A DNA stretch of 64,000 nt from Mycolicibacterium sp. P9-22 (GCF_008329585.1 NZ_NPKP01000006.1:310001-374000), one strand, 5' to 3'. Positions 52,078 to 59,962 are shown, counted from the first letter of the stretch. Numbers and translations: made by a program. The notes: a model not told the origin generated them from the sequence alone.

Positions 52078-52158
52078 TCCGCTGGCGGCAAGTGATCAGG
52101 ATCGCACAATCTATGACACCGAGGCATTATCACGCCCGCTCAAACAGGAGGTAATCAA

Positions 52159-53244
52159 GTGCTCACAGAAGATCGCCGGAAGGCCCTGTCAGACGTCCTG
52201 CGCCCGGCGTCACCGCCGCGGGAGCTACACGACGTCTATACCCCGGAACAGTTGCAGCTCCTCCTCGATGTGGTCCGCAGGGAGGGTCCGTGGAAGTTGA
52301 TCATCGCTCAGCACTTCGATTCCCCGGCGGAACTGATGGCGACGTTGAGCGGGGACTTCCCGGAAGGGTTTGAGCCCTCGATGGATCTCTTCCTGACGCC
52401 TACGTTCCGCGGGTATCTGGCCAGCCACTCCACCGTGCACTTTCCCGAGTTGCACGACATCTTCTACAACGAGTCCTTCTTGAACTTGGCCAAGAGCTAT
52501 TGGCACGCCGACTACGCCAAGCCAGAGATGATGCTGTTCAACGTCAACGGGCCGTGCGCCAATCGCGATCCGGGCCACTTGGACGCACCGAGCTTCCGCG
52601 GAGTGCGGCATGAGAATGCACCCACCTGGTTGACCAGCGTGATGGCAAAGTCGAACTTGTTCCGCGATTACATGGTCAAGTCCGCGCAAGTCATCACCTG
52701 GTTCTGCCATGACGAAAAGAGCGGCTTCACGTACTGGCCGGATGGCCCGCTCGGAGCCCCGGAACGTGTCATGCCCCCGACGTACAACCGCGGCGTCCTT
52801 GTGCAGAACGAGATGCTGATGCACCGCGGTGAAGCCAACGGCCCCATCGAGCAGCAGGTACCGGCGGGGTTGGCGTTCGATACCCTCTTCACCGGCGACG
52901 ACGCGGATCGCGACCATTGGGTGCTGAAGACCGGCGACGACATCATCGCCCGGCACCACACCGATGAACTGCGCTTCCTGGTGCATTGGTCGGCAGAGGT
53001 GTACAGCGACTTCCAAGAGCTGAAGAAGAGCATGGACCATACTGACGATCTCACGATCGAGCGGGCGATCGATGTTCTGGCCAAAGATGTGCAAGCACAA
53101 GGGATCAAGCTGAAGATGCCGGACAATCCGTTGCACGATCCGGAGTTCATCCAGACCGTGAACGCTGCTTACGACTTGGGCGGTCCGGCTTGGTATCCCG
53201 ACGAGGCTCAGCTGTCGCCCTTCGTGATGGCAGAACAAGGATAG
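52159..53244 (+). CDS. PhyH-like Fe(II)/2-oxoglutarate dioxygenase candidate
   Basis: 361 residues from a GTG with AGGAGG seven bases upstream. I cannot name the family. An HxD is present in PGHLDAPSFRGVRHENAPTW near residue 140, and a distal His in MLMHRGEANGPIEQQ about 80 residues later. That spacing fits a double-stranded beta-helix dioxygenase, with MLFNVNGPCANRDPG before the HxD as in PhyH-like proteins. The C-terminal third (DELRFLVHWSAEVYSDFQELKKSMDHTDDLT) is helical. It ends before a perfect hairpin terminator and faces the KshA operon. A hydroxylase acting on a steroid intermediate is plausible. Confidence 0.7.
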   Translation: MLTEDRRKALSDVLRPASPPRELHDVYTPEQLQLLLDVVRREGPWKLIIAQHFDSPAELMATLSGDFPEGFEPSMDLFLTPTFRGYLASHSTVHFPELHDIFYNESFLNLAKSYWHADYAKPEMMLFNVNGPCANRDPGHLDAPSFRGVRHENAPTWLTSVMAKSNLFRDYMVKSAQVITWFCHDEKSGFTYWPDGPLGAPERVMPPTYNRGVLVQNEMLMHRGEANGPIEQQVPAGLAFDTLFTGDDADRDHWVLKTGDDIIARHHTDELRFLVHWSAEVYSDFQELKKSMDHTDDLTIERAIDVLAKDVQAQGIKLKMPDNPLHDPEFIQTVNAAYDLGGPAWYPDEAQLSPFVMAEQG

Positions 53245-53260
53245 GTCCCTCAGATCGGTG

Positions 53261-53305
53261 AAACAGATGATGCGCCCGGCCTGAAGCCGGGCGCATCATC
53301 TGTTT
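53261..53305. terminator. very strong bidirectional terminator
   Basis: A perfect 20-bp stem (53261-53280 with 53286-53305) closes the 5-base loop CTGAA. The left arm begins with AAA and the right arm ends TTT, so U-rich ends exist in both directions. It lies between the plus-strand dioxygenase-like gene and the minus-strand kshA operon, terminating both. Confidence 0.88.
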
Positions 53306-53313
53306 AGCGGCTG

Positions 53314-53604
53314 TCAGCGCACGGGTTGTTCCATCTCGTCGACCACGAGCAGTCTGCCGCAGCGTGCCTCGTTCTCGATGGACTCGTCGAGAGTCGAACA
53401 CGCGATCAGCAATCCCCTGCTCCCATGTGCGGACAAGGCATCGGCGCTGCGCCGCTGACGGCATCGCGCGAGCGCATCGGCCGTCCATTGCACGCTCTTC
53501 TGCTGCCAGCTTCCTTTGCGGGCCAGCACTTCCGCACCACACGATCGACAAGCCACCGGTGTCATCGCCAGTTCCGACAGCCGATTGTCGGGCCGCACGC
53601 TCAC
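53314..53604 (-). CDS. small cysteine-containing protein coupled to kshA
   Basis: 96 residues with five cysteines: Cys19 and Cys22 in ACRSCGAEV, then Cys48, Cys69 and Cys82 (LIACSTLDESIENEARCGR). The first pair looks like half of a zinc ribbon or a rubredoxin-like knuckle. Its GTG start overlaps the kshA stop (GTGA), and it ends nine bases before the strong terminator, so it is translated with kshA. It may be a metal-binding assembly or electron-transfer helper of the oxygenase. I know no established function. Confidence 0.75.
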   Translation of the reverse strand: MSVRPDNRLSELAMTPVACRSCGAEVLARKGSWQQKSVQWTADALARCRQRRSADALSAHGSRGLLIACSTLDESIENEARCGRLLVVDEMEQPVR

Positions 53605-54743
53605 CCCGCACTCGTGGTCGTTGTTGTCGACCGCGCCGCCATGATCTCCTCGACCTCTCTCGACCAGATACCATTGGGTCGAGTCGTGTCGATCTCCGAC
53701 TCGAAGCGGTCGACCATGTCGGGTGTGACCTCGTCGACGTCGACGTAGAACTGCTCATACCAGCGCCGCAGCTGGTAGATGGGGCCATCCTCTTCGCAGA
53801 GCAGCGGATTGTCGATGCGCGCTTTGTTCTTCCAGATCACCACGTCCTGCTCGAAACCCATCTTCACGAAATCGCCCAACTCGATCGCCGCCCGGGTGGC
53901 CGCCTCGTCGGACAGACCGGCCGCCTTTTTCACGATGATCCCGTATTGCAGTACGAAAGAATGCTCGTCGATCGGGTAGTGGCAGTTGATCAGGACCGTG
54001 TGCTGATCGCCTTCTTCGTAGTGATAGGTCAGGTCATCGATCATGAAGGACGGTCCCCAATACGATGCGACGGAGCTTCCGCCCAGCGATTTGGTGACGT
54101 CTTTGAGGTCCGCCCGGACCCCGGTGCTCATGTATTGCGTTGCCACGTGGCCCTCGAAGATGTTCTTGAAATGGGTCGGCAACGATCCGTGGATGTAGAA
54201 GAAGTGCGCCATGTCGACGACGTTGTCGACCACTTCGCGACAGTTGGTGTTGACCACCGTGCTGTACCAGTGCCAATCTGTCCACTCGTCGCTGCTCGCG
54301 CCCTCGATGCGTGGAATGGTCACCTCGGCCGGCGGCGGCTTACGCTCCGGGTCGTTCCAGACGAACAACAGACCATCCTGTTCCAGAGTCGTCCAGGTGG
54401 CGGTACGCGCCAGTCGTGGCACCCGCTTGCTGTACGGAACCGCCTTGCATCGGCCGTCACCGCCCCAGCGCCAGTCATGGAACGGACATGCGATTTCGTT
54501 ACCCTTGACCTCACCCTGACTCAGGTCCCCGCCCATATGCCGGCAATAGCCGTCCAGGACGTTGACTTTGCCGTCTTCACCGCGGAAGACCACCAGCTTC
54601 TGGCCGAATGCGTTGATCGCATGCGGTCGGCCGTCACCGAGGTCTTTGATCAATCCAAGACAGTGCCAGCCGCGGGCGAACCTGGTGGGGACTTCGCCGG
54701 CTTCGATGAGCCGCACTTCTTCACTCGAGGGCTGTAGCGTCAT
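53601..54743 (-). CDS. kshA: 3-ketosteroid 9-alpha-hydroxylase, oxygenase component
   Basis: Rieske non-haem iron oxygenase of 380 residues. The Rieske cluster ligands are Cys67 and His69 (YCRHMGGDLSQG) with Cys86 and His89 (CPFHDWRWGGDG). The mononuclear iron ligands are His180 and His185 in DMAHFFYIHGSLPTHF, with an Asp in FEQDVVIW. The motif sequence is very close to known KshA proteins. It hydroxylates C9 of 3-ketosteroids, which with delta1-dehydrogenation opens ring B. Electrons would come from KshB (30560). It is divergent from a KstD-like gene that could supply the other half of the reaction. Confidence 0.95.
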   Translation of the reverse strand: MTLQPSSEEVRLIEAGEVPTRFARGWHCLGLIKDLGDGRPHAINAFGQKLVVFRGEDGKVNVLDGYCRHMGGDLSQGEVKGNEIACPFHDWRWGGDGRCKAVPYSKRVPRLARTATWTTLEQDGLLFVWNDPERKPPPAEVTIPRIEGASSDEWTDWHWYSTVVNTNCREVVDNVVDMAHFFYIHGSLPTHFKNIFEGHVATQYMSTGVRADLKDVTKSLGGSSVASYWGPSFMIDDLTYHYEEGDQHTVLINCHYPIDEHSFVLQYGIIVKKAAGLSDEAATRAAIELGDFVKMGFEQDVVIWKNKARIDNPLLCEEDGPIYQLRRWYEQFYVDVDEVTPDMVDRFESEIDTTRPNGIWSREVEEIMAARSTTTTTSAG

Positions 54744-54783
54744 GTAGCCGTTCTAACAGCGCCCGGGGGTAGCCGGCACGAGA

Positions 54784-54802
54784 TGTTCCGCTGATCAGGA
54801 CA
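54784..54802. promoter_or_regulatory. copy of the cluster-wide motif between kshA and the KstD-like gene
   Basis: TGTTCCGCTGATCAGGACA contains the 8-base palindrome CTGATCAG. It lies in the 71-base gap of this divergent pair, 41 bases from kshA and 12 from the TTG start proposed for the flavoprotein. A bound repressor would therefore block both. Confidence 0.55.
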
Positions 54803-54814
54803 TGGGATGCCGCG

Positions 54815-56548
54815 TTGGCGGCCAACAACTTAACGTCGCCATCCGTGACGACTGCGCTTTCGACGACGATTCCAGCGGGCCTGCCCATCCGCGACGTGAC
54901 GGTGGATCTGCTGGTGGTGGGCTCCGGCACCGGACTGGCCGCCGCGCTGGCCGCCCACGACCAGGGCCTGACGGCGCTGATCATCGAGAAGGCGCCCACT
55001 GTCGGAGGCTCGACGGCCCGGTCCGGCGGCGCGTTGTGGCTGCCTGCCAGCACCGTGCTCGACCGCGAAGGGGGCGGCGATACGGTCGAGCGCGCGCGCA
55101 CCTACCTCGATGCCGTCGTGGACGGCACCGCCCCGGCAGAGCGCTCGGCAGCCTTCCTCGCCAACGTCAATGCCACTGTGGATCTACTACGTCGGATGAC
55201 CCCGATGAAGTTGTTCTGGGCCAAGGGCTATGCCGACTACCACCCCGAGTCGGCCGGCGGTAGCGCGGCGGGTCGGACCTGCGAGTGCCGCCCGCTTGAC
55301 CTCCACGTGCTCGGCGAATACCGAGACCGGTTGCAACCCGGACTCCTGGAGGTGGACTTCCCGATGCCGGCCACGGGCGCCGACTACAAGTGGCTCAACT
55401 TGGTGGCACGCCTGCCGCGTAGGGGCTTGCCCATCGTCATCAAACGCCTGGGTCAGGGTCTCGCCGGACTGCTGCTCGGCCGTCACTACACGGCCGGTGG
55501 GCAAGCGTTGGCCGCCGGACTCTTTTCCGGTGTCTTGACGGCGGGCATCCCGATCTGGACCTCCAGCAAACTCGCCCAACTGACCACCGTGGGCGGCCGT
55601 GTCACCGGTGCTGTCGTGGATGTGGCCGGAGTCGAGGTCACGATCACCGCCCGACGGGGCGTCGTTCTGGCAGCCGGTGGCTTCGACCACAACATGGACA
55701 TGCGGTGGAAGTTCCAGTCGGAGCGCCTCACCGAGAACCAGAGCTTGGGCGTCCAGACCAATACCGGAGACGCCATCCAGATTGCGCAGGAAAGCGGCGC
55801 TGCAACAGATTTGATGGACCAATCGTGGTGGTTTCCAGCCGTGGCACCCCTGCCCGACGGTGAGCCGGCGGTACTGCTGGCCGAGCGCTCCCTGCCCGGT
55901 TCGTTGATCGTCGACCAGGCCGGCCGCCGATTCGTGAACGAGGCCGCGGACTACATGTCCTTCGGGCAGTGTCTGCTGAACCGGGAACGTGCGGGAGATG
56001 CGATCGAGACGATGTGGATGATCTTCGATCAGAAGTACCGCAACAGCTATGTGTTCGCCGCCGAGTTGTACCCCCGGATGCCGATCCCGACGGCATGGTA
56101 CGAAGCCGGGATCGCTCATCGCGCCGACAACTTTCACGAACTCGCCTCCAAAATCGGGGTCGACGGACACACCTTCGAATCGACGATGCGCTTGTACAAC
56201 GAAAGCGCCAGTGCAGGAATTGATTTCGAATTTGACCGCGGCGCCAGTGCCTACGACCGATACTATGGCGACCCCACCGTCACCCCCAATCCGAACCTGC
56301 GCCCGCTGGAGCGTGGACCGTTCTACGCCGTGAAGATGGTTCTCAGCGACCTCGGCACATGCGGCGGGCTGCGGACCGATGATCGAGCCCGGGTGCTCGG
56401 CCAGGACGGCGCAGCAATCGGCGGGCTGTATGCCATCGGCAATACCGCCGCCAATGCTTTCGGAGCGACCTACCCCGGTGCCGGAGCCACTATCGCGCAG
56501 GGCTTGGTCTACGGCTACATCGCCGCGCGTGACGCTGCTGCCGGCTGA
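54815..56548 (+). CDS. kstD: 3-ketosteroid dehydrogenase-type flavoprotein (KstD/Kst4D family)
   Basis: About 570 residues. FAD motif LLVVGSGTGLAAALAAHDQG, then GGSTARSGGALWLPA, GVVLAAGGFDHN, and near the C-terminus NAFGATYPGAGATIAQGLVYGYIAA, the hallmark of 3-ketosteroid delta1- and delta4(5-alpha)-dehydrogenases. Introducing a ring-A double bond would let KshA action open ring B. YPGAG rather than YPGGG makes the delta4(5-alpha) type as likely as delta1. The start is uncertain: TTG at 54815 or GTG at 54845, neither with a good ribosome binding site. It is convergent with the PadR gene. Confidence 0.87.
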   Translation: MAANNLTSPSVTTALSTTIPAGLPIRDVTVDLLVVGSGTGLAAALAAHDQGLTALIIEKAPTVGGSTARSGGALWLPASTVLDREGGGDTVERARTYLDAVVDGTAPAERSAAFLANVNATVDLLRRMTPMKLFWAKGYADYHPESAGGSAAGRTCECRPLDLHVLGEYRDRLQPGLLEVDFPMPATGADYKWLNLVARLPRRGLPIVIKRLGQGLAGLLLGRHYTAGGQALAAGLFSGVLTAGIPIWTSSKLAQLTTVGGRVTGAVVDVAGVEVTITARRGVVLAAGGFDHNMDMRWKFQSERLTENQSLGVQTNTGDAIQIAQESGAATDLMDQSWWFPAVAPLPDGEPAVLLAERSLPGSLIVDQAGRRFVNEAADYMSFGQCLLNRERAGDAIETMWMIFDQKYRNSYVFAAELYPRMPIPTAWYEAGIAHRADNFHELASKIGVDGHTFESTMRLYNESASAGIDFEFDRGASAYDRYYGDPTVTPNPNLRPLERGPFYAVKMVLSDLGTCGGLRTDDRARVLGQDGAAIGGLYAIGNTAANAFGATYPGAGATIAQGLVYGYIAARDAAAG

Positions 56549-56562
56549 TCCCGCGGTCAACG

Positions 56563-57228
56563 TCACTCATCGGCGTCGGCCTGCCTCTCGACCTCGTGCC
56601 AGCTGTCCTGGGCGGGCCAGGGTGCTGTCTGGTCGTCGAGCTTGGCGGCATGGAAGACAGCTTCAGCTTCGTCCAGCTCTTTGATCATCTTCAACGCCAG
56701 TTCACGTTCGTTGGCGTAGTAACGTTCCGCCCACTGTAACGCCAGGTGGGCGTAGGCCCAGGCGGGCTCGACCTTTGACCACTTCGCATCCTTGGCAGCC
56801 TGCCGGTGCATTTTCTCGGCGTAGTCCACGTGCTCCTGCAGCAACTCCCGCAGCTGGCTCGGGTTCGTCAGGTGCCCGAAGGTCACCCGCAACAGCGCAT
56901 TGTGCTTCAGCGTCGGGGGCTCGACGGGCGCTTCGTTCACCCACGCCGTCGCGGCCTCGTTACCCGCGTCGGTGATCTTGTACAGCCTGCGGCTGCGGGC
57001 ACCGCTGCCGGCCTCTACCCGGGACGTCACCAGTCCGAGCCGCTCGAGCTTCTTCAGATCGGAATAGATCTGACTGTATGCGGGGCTTCCGTAGAAGTAC
57101 CGCAAGCTCCAATCTATCCATTTGCGCAGGTCGTATCCGGTGAGCTCCTGGTTGTACGTCAGCATGCCCAGCAACGCCCAGCTGGTCGCAGCAAGGATCG
57201 GTTTGTCCGTGCTCGCCGCGTCACTCAT
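56563..57228 (-). CDS. PadR-family transcriptional regulator
   Basis: 221 residues: an N-terminal PadR winged helix (LAATSWALLGMLTYNQELTGYDLRKWIDWSLRYFYGSPAYSQIYSDLKKLERLGLVTS) and a C-terminal Vir_act_alpha_C-like helical domain (LRELLQEHVDYAEKMHRQAAKDAKWSKVEPAWAYAHLALQWAERYY). It is divergent from hsaB. The gap holds TGTTAACA (57236-57243) next to its own start and a copy of the cluster motif (57271-57287). A PadR protein is reported to control the comparable C-19 steroid cluster of M. smegmatis, so it is the first candidate for the cluster-wide regulator. Confidence 0.92.
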   Translation of the reverse strand: MSDAASTDKPILAATSWALLGMLTYNQELTGYDLRKWIDWSLRYFYGSPAYSQIYSDLKKLERLGLVTSRVEAGSGARSRRLYKITDAGNEAATAWVNEAPVEPPTLKHNALLRVTFGHLTNPSQLRELLQEHVDYAEKMHRQAAKDAKWSKVEPAWAYAHLALQWAERYYANERELALKMIKELDEAEAVFHAAKLDDQTAPWPAQDSWHEVERQADADE

Positions 57229-57270
57229 TAGGTGATGTTAACAATTGCCCGGTGTGCGGCGGACAATCAT

Positions 57271-57287
57271 CGCCGCTGGCCGGGACA
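57271..57287. promoter_or_regulatory. copy of the cluster-wide operator-like motif between padR-type gene and hsaB
   Basis: CGCCGCTGGCCGGGACA lies 42 bases upstream of the PadR start and 40 bases upstream of the hsaB start. This fits autoregulation as well as control of hsaB. Confidence 0.5.
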
Positions 57288-57327
57288 CCGGGTTGCCCCC
57301 GGTCATCAGCGACCCGAAGCTGATTGC

Positions 57328-57840
57328 ATGACATCCCATGCTGATACCAGTGAGCTGTTAGTACCCGATTCGGCCACAATGCGGTCAGTACTCGGCCACT
57401 TCTGTACCGGGATCACGGTGATCACCGGGGTCGATGGCGACCGCCCCCTGGGGTTCGCCTGCCAGTCGGTCACATCGGTCTCCCTGGACCCGCCGTACGT
57501 ATCTTTCTGTCCCGCCCGCACCTCGACCAGTTGGCAGCCCATCCGCCGTTCGGGACGGATCTGTATCAATGTGCTGGCCCACCACCAACACGAAGTGTGC
57601 AGCCGTTTCGCGACGAGTGGCGGAGACAAGTTCGCCGGACTCGAGTGGACCGCCGGCAGCAACGGCGCCCCCGTTCTCGCCGGCACGCTCGCCACGATCG
57701 AGGCAGAGGTCGTTGCCGAGCACGACGCCGGCGACCACACCATCGTCGTCAGCCATGTCACCGGTTTACGCGCGCACGCCGATCAGCGACCGCTGTTGTT
57801 CTATCGCGGCGGTTATGGAGAATTCGGTAGCGGCCGTTGA
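57328..57840 (+). CDS. hsaB: flavin reductase component (HsaB type)
   Basis: 170 residues from the ATG at 57328; the open frame back to 57232 covers the promoter gap and is not used. Flavin-reductase-like domain: MRSVLGHFCTGITVITGVDG, GFACQSVTSVSLDPPYVSFCPARTSTSW, INVLAHHQHEVCSRFA and DHTIVVSHVTGL, ending PLLFYRGGYGEFG, the HsaB/HpaC layout. It would make FMNH2 for the HsaA-type monooxygenase at 31740, 25 kb away. It overlaps the thioesterase gene by four bases. Confidence 0.92.
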   Translation: MTSHADTSELLVPDSATMRSVLGHFCTGITVITGVDGDRPLGFACQSVTSVSLDPPYVSFCPARTSTSWQPIRRSGRICINVLAHHQHEVCSRFATSGGDKFAGLEWTAGSNGAPVLAGTLATIEAEVVAEHDAGDHTIVVSHVTGLRAHADQRPLLFYRGGYGEFGSGR

Positions 57841-58424
57841 CCTCCGGCTGCGATGACCCGTTCGTTTCATTGACGCGCTCGGTGCGCCGATTGCTGGACG
57901 TGACGATTCGCACCGAGGTCCACTCGACGGTGGTCGCCGTAGCGCAGTCACACGTGGATGCCGCCGTTGGCTTGCTCAGTCAGGACTTGATGCCCGGTTC
58001 CTTCGGCATCCACCGGACGAGGGACGGCCAGACCAGCATGCCGGGCAATGTACTGATCGGCGAACGTAATCCAGTGGCCCCGCCGCTGGTACTACATCAC
58101 GAGCCGGACGGTTCGGTGTGGAGCGAGTTCACGCTGGGTGCCGCGTACGAAGGGCCGGCTGGTCACGTGCACGGCGGTGTCTGCGCCCTCATCCTTGATC
58201 ACGTTCTCGGCGCGCCGGTCCACCAGCCGGGCAAGCCCGCCTACACCGGGACTTTGACGCTCCGATACGTGCGGGGCACTCCGCTGGGAGCGCTTCGGGC
58301 GTGCGCGAGCGTGGATCGGACCGAGGGCGCCAAGACCTTCACCGTTGGTCACATCGCCGATGACCAAGGAATTACCGTTCACGCTGAAGGCGTGTTCATC
58401 TTCCCCAAGAAGGCAGGATCATGA
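57837..58424 (+). CDS. hotdog-fold thioesterase (PaaI-like)
   Basis: 195 residues starting with a TTG that overlaps the hsaB stop (TTGA). C-terminal hotdog domain with GPAGHVHGGVCALILDHVLGAPVHQPGKPAYTGTLTLRYVRGTPLG, the HGGxxxxLxD pattern of PaaI thioesterases. The first 70 residues are an unusual extension (LTRSVRRLLDVTIRTEVHST). It may release CoA from stalled acyl-CoA intermediates. It lies in a three-gene coupled run hsaB-thioesterase-kstD. Confidence 0.85.
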   Translation: MTSGCDDPFVSLTRSVRRLLDVTIRTEVHSTVVAVAQSHVDAAVGLLSQDLMPGSFGIHRTRDGQTSMPGNVLIGERNPVAPPLVLHHEPDGSVWSEFTLGAAYEGPAGHVHGGVCALILDHVLGAPVHQPGKPAYTGTLTLRYVRGTPLGALRACASVDRTEGAKTFTVGHIADDQGITVHAEGVFIFPKKAGS

Positions 58425-59962
58425 CGCGCTGGGATGAAGAGACCGACGTGCTGGTAGCCGGGTCTGGCGGAGGCCTCACCGGCGCGTATACCGCTGCTCG
58501 CGAGGGTCTTTCGGTCGTCGTGGCCGAGGCGTCCGATGAGTTCGGGGGGACTACCGCGTACTCCGGTGGCGGCGGAATGTGGTTCCCCTGCAATCCCGTG
58601 TTGCGCCGGGCCGGCTTCCAGGACTCACTAGATGACGCCATGGAGTACTTCCATGCCGTGGTCGGCGACCGCACGCCGGTGGAACTACAGCGCGCCTACG
58701 TGTACGGCGGCGCCAGACTCATCGAGTACTTCGAAGCTGACCAACACTTCTCGTTCACACCGCTTCCCTGGCCGGACTATTACGGACTGGCGCCGCACGC
58801 CAGACTCGACGGCGGCCGGCACACCGTGCCCGAACCCCTGAACGCCGCTGCGCTCGGAGCACTCGGCGACAACGTCCGCGGTCCACTCGATTACGAACGG
58901 CTGGGATACGACAGACCTGACACACTCAGTGGCGGACGGGCGCTGATTGGACGGCTGTTGACTGCGGTCACCGCGTATCCGTCTGCATCGCTGCGACTCG
59001 GCTGTGCCGTCGAGGATCTGGTGGTCGAATCGGGCGTGGTGACCGGTGCGGTGGTCAATGATCGGGGTACTCGTCGCACCGTCCGCACACGCCGCGGAGT
59101 TCTGCTGGCCGCCGGAGGATTCGAACACAACGCGGCGTTACGCGAGCAGCACGGGGTACCGGGACGAGCCACCGACAGCATGGGCGCTCCGGCCAACATG
59201 GGTCTGGCGCTGGAGGCCGGCATCCGTGCGGGCGCTGCCGTCGACCTGATGGATCAGGCATGGTGGTCTCCCGGCCTCACCCACCCCGATGGCCGCTCCG
59301 CGTTCGCGCTGTGGTTCACCGGCGGCATCTTCGTCAACCGGGATGGTCGGCGTTTCGTCAATGAGTCCGCACCCTACGATCGAATCGGGCGGGTGATCAT
59401 CGACGAGCTGGCCGGCGGGTCATTGGAGCTGCCGTACTGGATGATCTATGACGATCGGGAAGGCCCTGTGCCACCGGTGAAAGCGACCAATGTCTCGATG
59501 GTCGACACGGAAAAGTACATCGAGGCCGGCTTGTGGCACACCGCGCCATCCCTGCCCCAACTGGCGGAGAAGATCGGCGTCGACCCCGACAACCTGGTGG
59601 CCACAGTGCAACGGTTCAATACCTTCGCCGACTCCGGCGTGGATGACGATTTCCACCGCGGCGACGAAGGGTATGACCGAGCCTTCTCCGGCGGACTGTC
59701 ACCCATGGTGCCGATCGAGGACGGCCCGTTCCATGCGGCGGCATTCGGGTTGTCCGATCTCGGCACCAAGGGCGGGCTGGTGACCAACTCGCACGGTCAG
59801 GTGATCGACACGTCGGGAGCACCGATCCGCGGACTCTATGCCGCCGGAAACACCATGGCTGCCGTCAGCGGCACCGCCTACCCCGGCGGGGGAATACCGA
59901 TCGGTGCATCCATGCTCTTCAGCCATTTGGCTGCGCTGCACATGGCGGTGCTGTCGTCGTGA
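58421..59962 (+). CDS. kstD: 3-ketosteroid delta1-dehydrogenase-like flavoprotein
   Basis: 513 residues, ATG overlapping the thioesterase stop (ATGA). FAD motif VLVAGSGGGLTGAYTAAREG, GGTTAYSGGGGMWFPCNPV, RGVLLAAGGFEHN. The C-terminal GLYAAGNTMAAVSGTAYPGGGIPIGASMLFSH is the KstD signature (YPGGG). Length equals that of the known delta1-dehydrogenases. Together with KshA it would convert a 9-hydroxylated 3-ketosteroid to the secosteroid that HsaAB uses. It is the last gene of the plus-strand run. The 159 bases after it (59963-60121) hold nothing that I recognise. Confidence 0.9.
   Translation: MTRWDEETDVLVAGSGGGLTGAYTAAREGLSVVVAEASDEFGGTTAYSGGGGMWFPCNPVLRRAGFQDSLDDAMEYFHAVVGDRTPVELQRAYVYGGARLIEYFEADQHFSFTPLPWPDYYGLAPHARLDGGRHTVPEPLNAAALGALGDNVRGPLDYERLGYDRPDTLSGGRALIGRLLTAVTAYPSASLRLGCAVEDLVVESGVVTGAVVNDRGTRRTVRTRRGVLLAAGGFEHNAALREQHGVPGRATDSMGAPANMGLALEAGIRAGAAVDLMDQAWWSPGLTHPDGRSAFALWFTGGIFVNRDGRRFVNESAPYDRIGRVIIDELAGGSLELPYWMIYDDREGPVPPVKATNVSMVDTEKYIEAGLWHTAPSLPQLAEKIGVDPDNLVATVQRFNTFADSGVDDDFHRGDEGYDRAFSGGLSPMVPIEDGPFHAAAFGLSDLGTKGGLVTNSHGQVIDTSGAPIRGLYAAGNTMAAVSGTAYPGGGIPIGASMLFSHLAALHMAVLSS

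Noticed and set aside
53364..54737. Plus-strand frame of 457 codons opposite kshA
   Set aside because: kshA on minus has the Rieske and iron-ligand motifs. The plus frame shows no domain and starts inside another gene.
55187..56566. Minus-strand frame of 459 codons opposite the KstD-like gene
   Set aside because: Shadow of the flavoprotein at 54815, which has FAD and YPGAG motifs.
57236..57243. TGTTAACA palindrome next to the PadR start as a PadR regulon operator
   Set aside because: I did not find further copies in other promoters, so it is not listed as a separate site. It may still matter locally.
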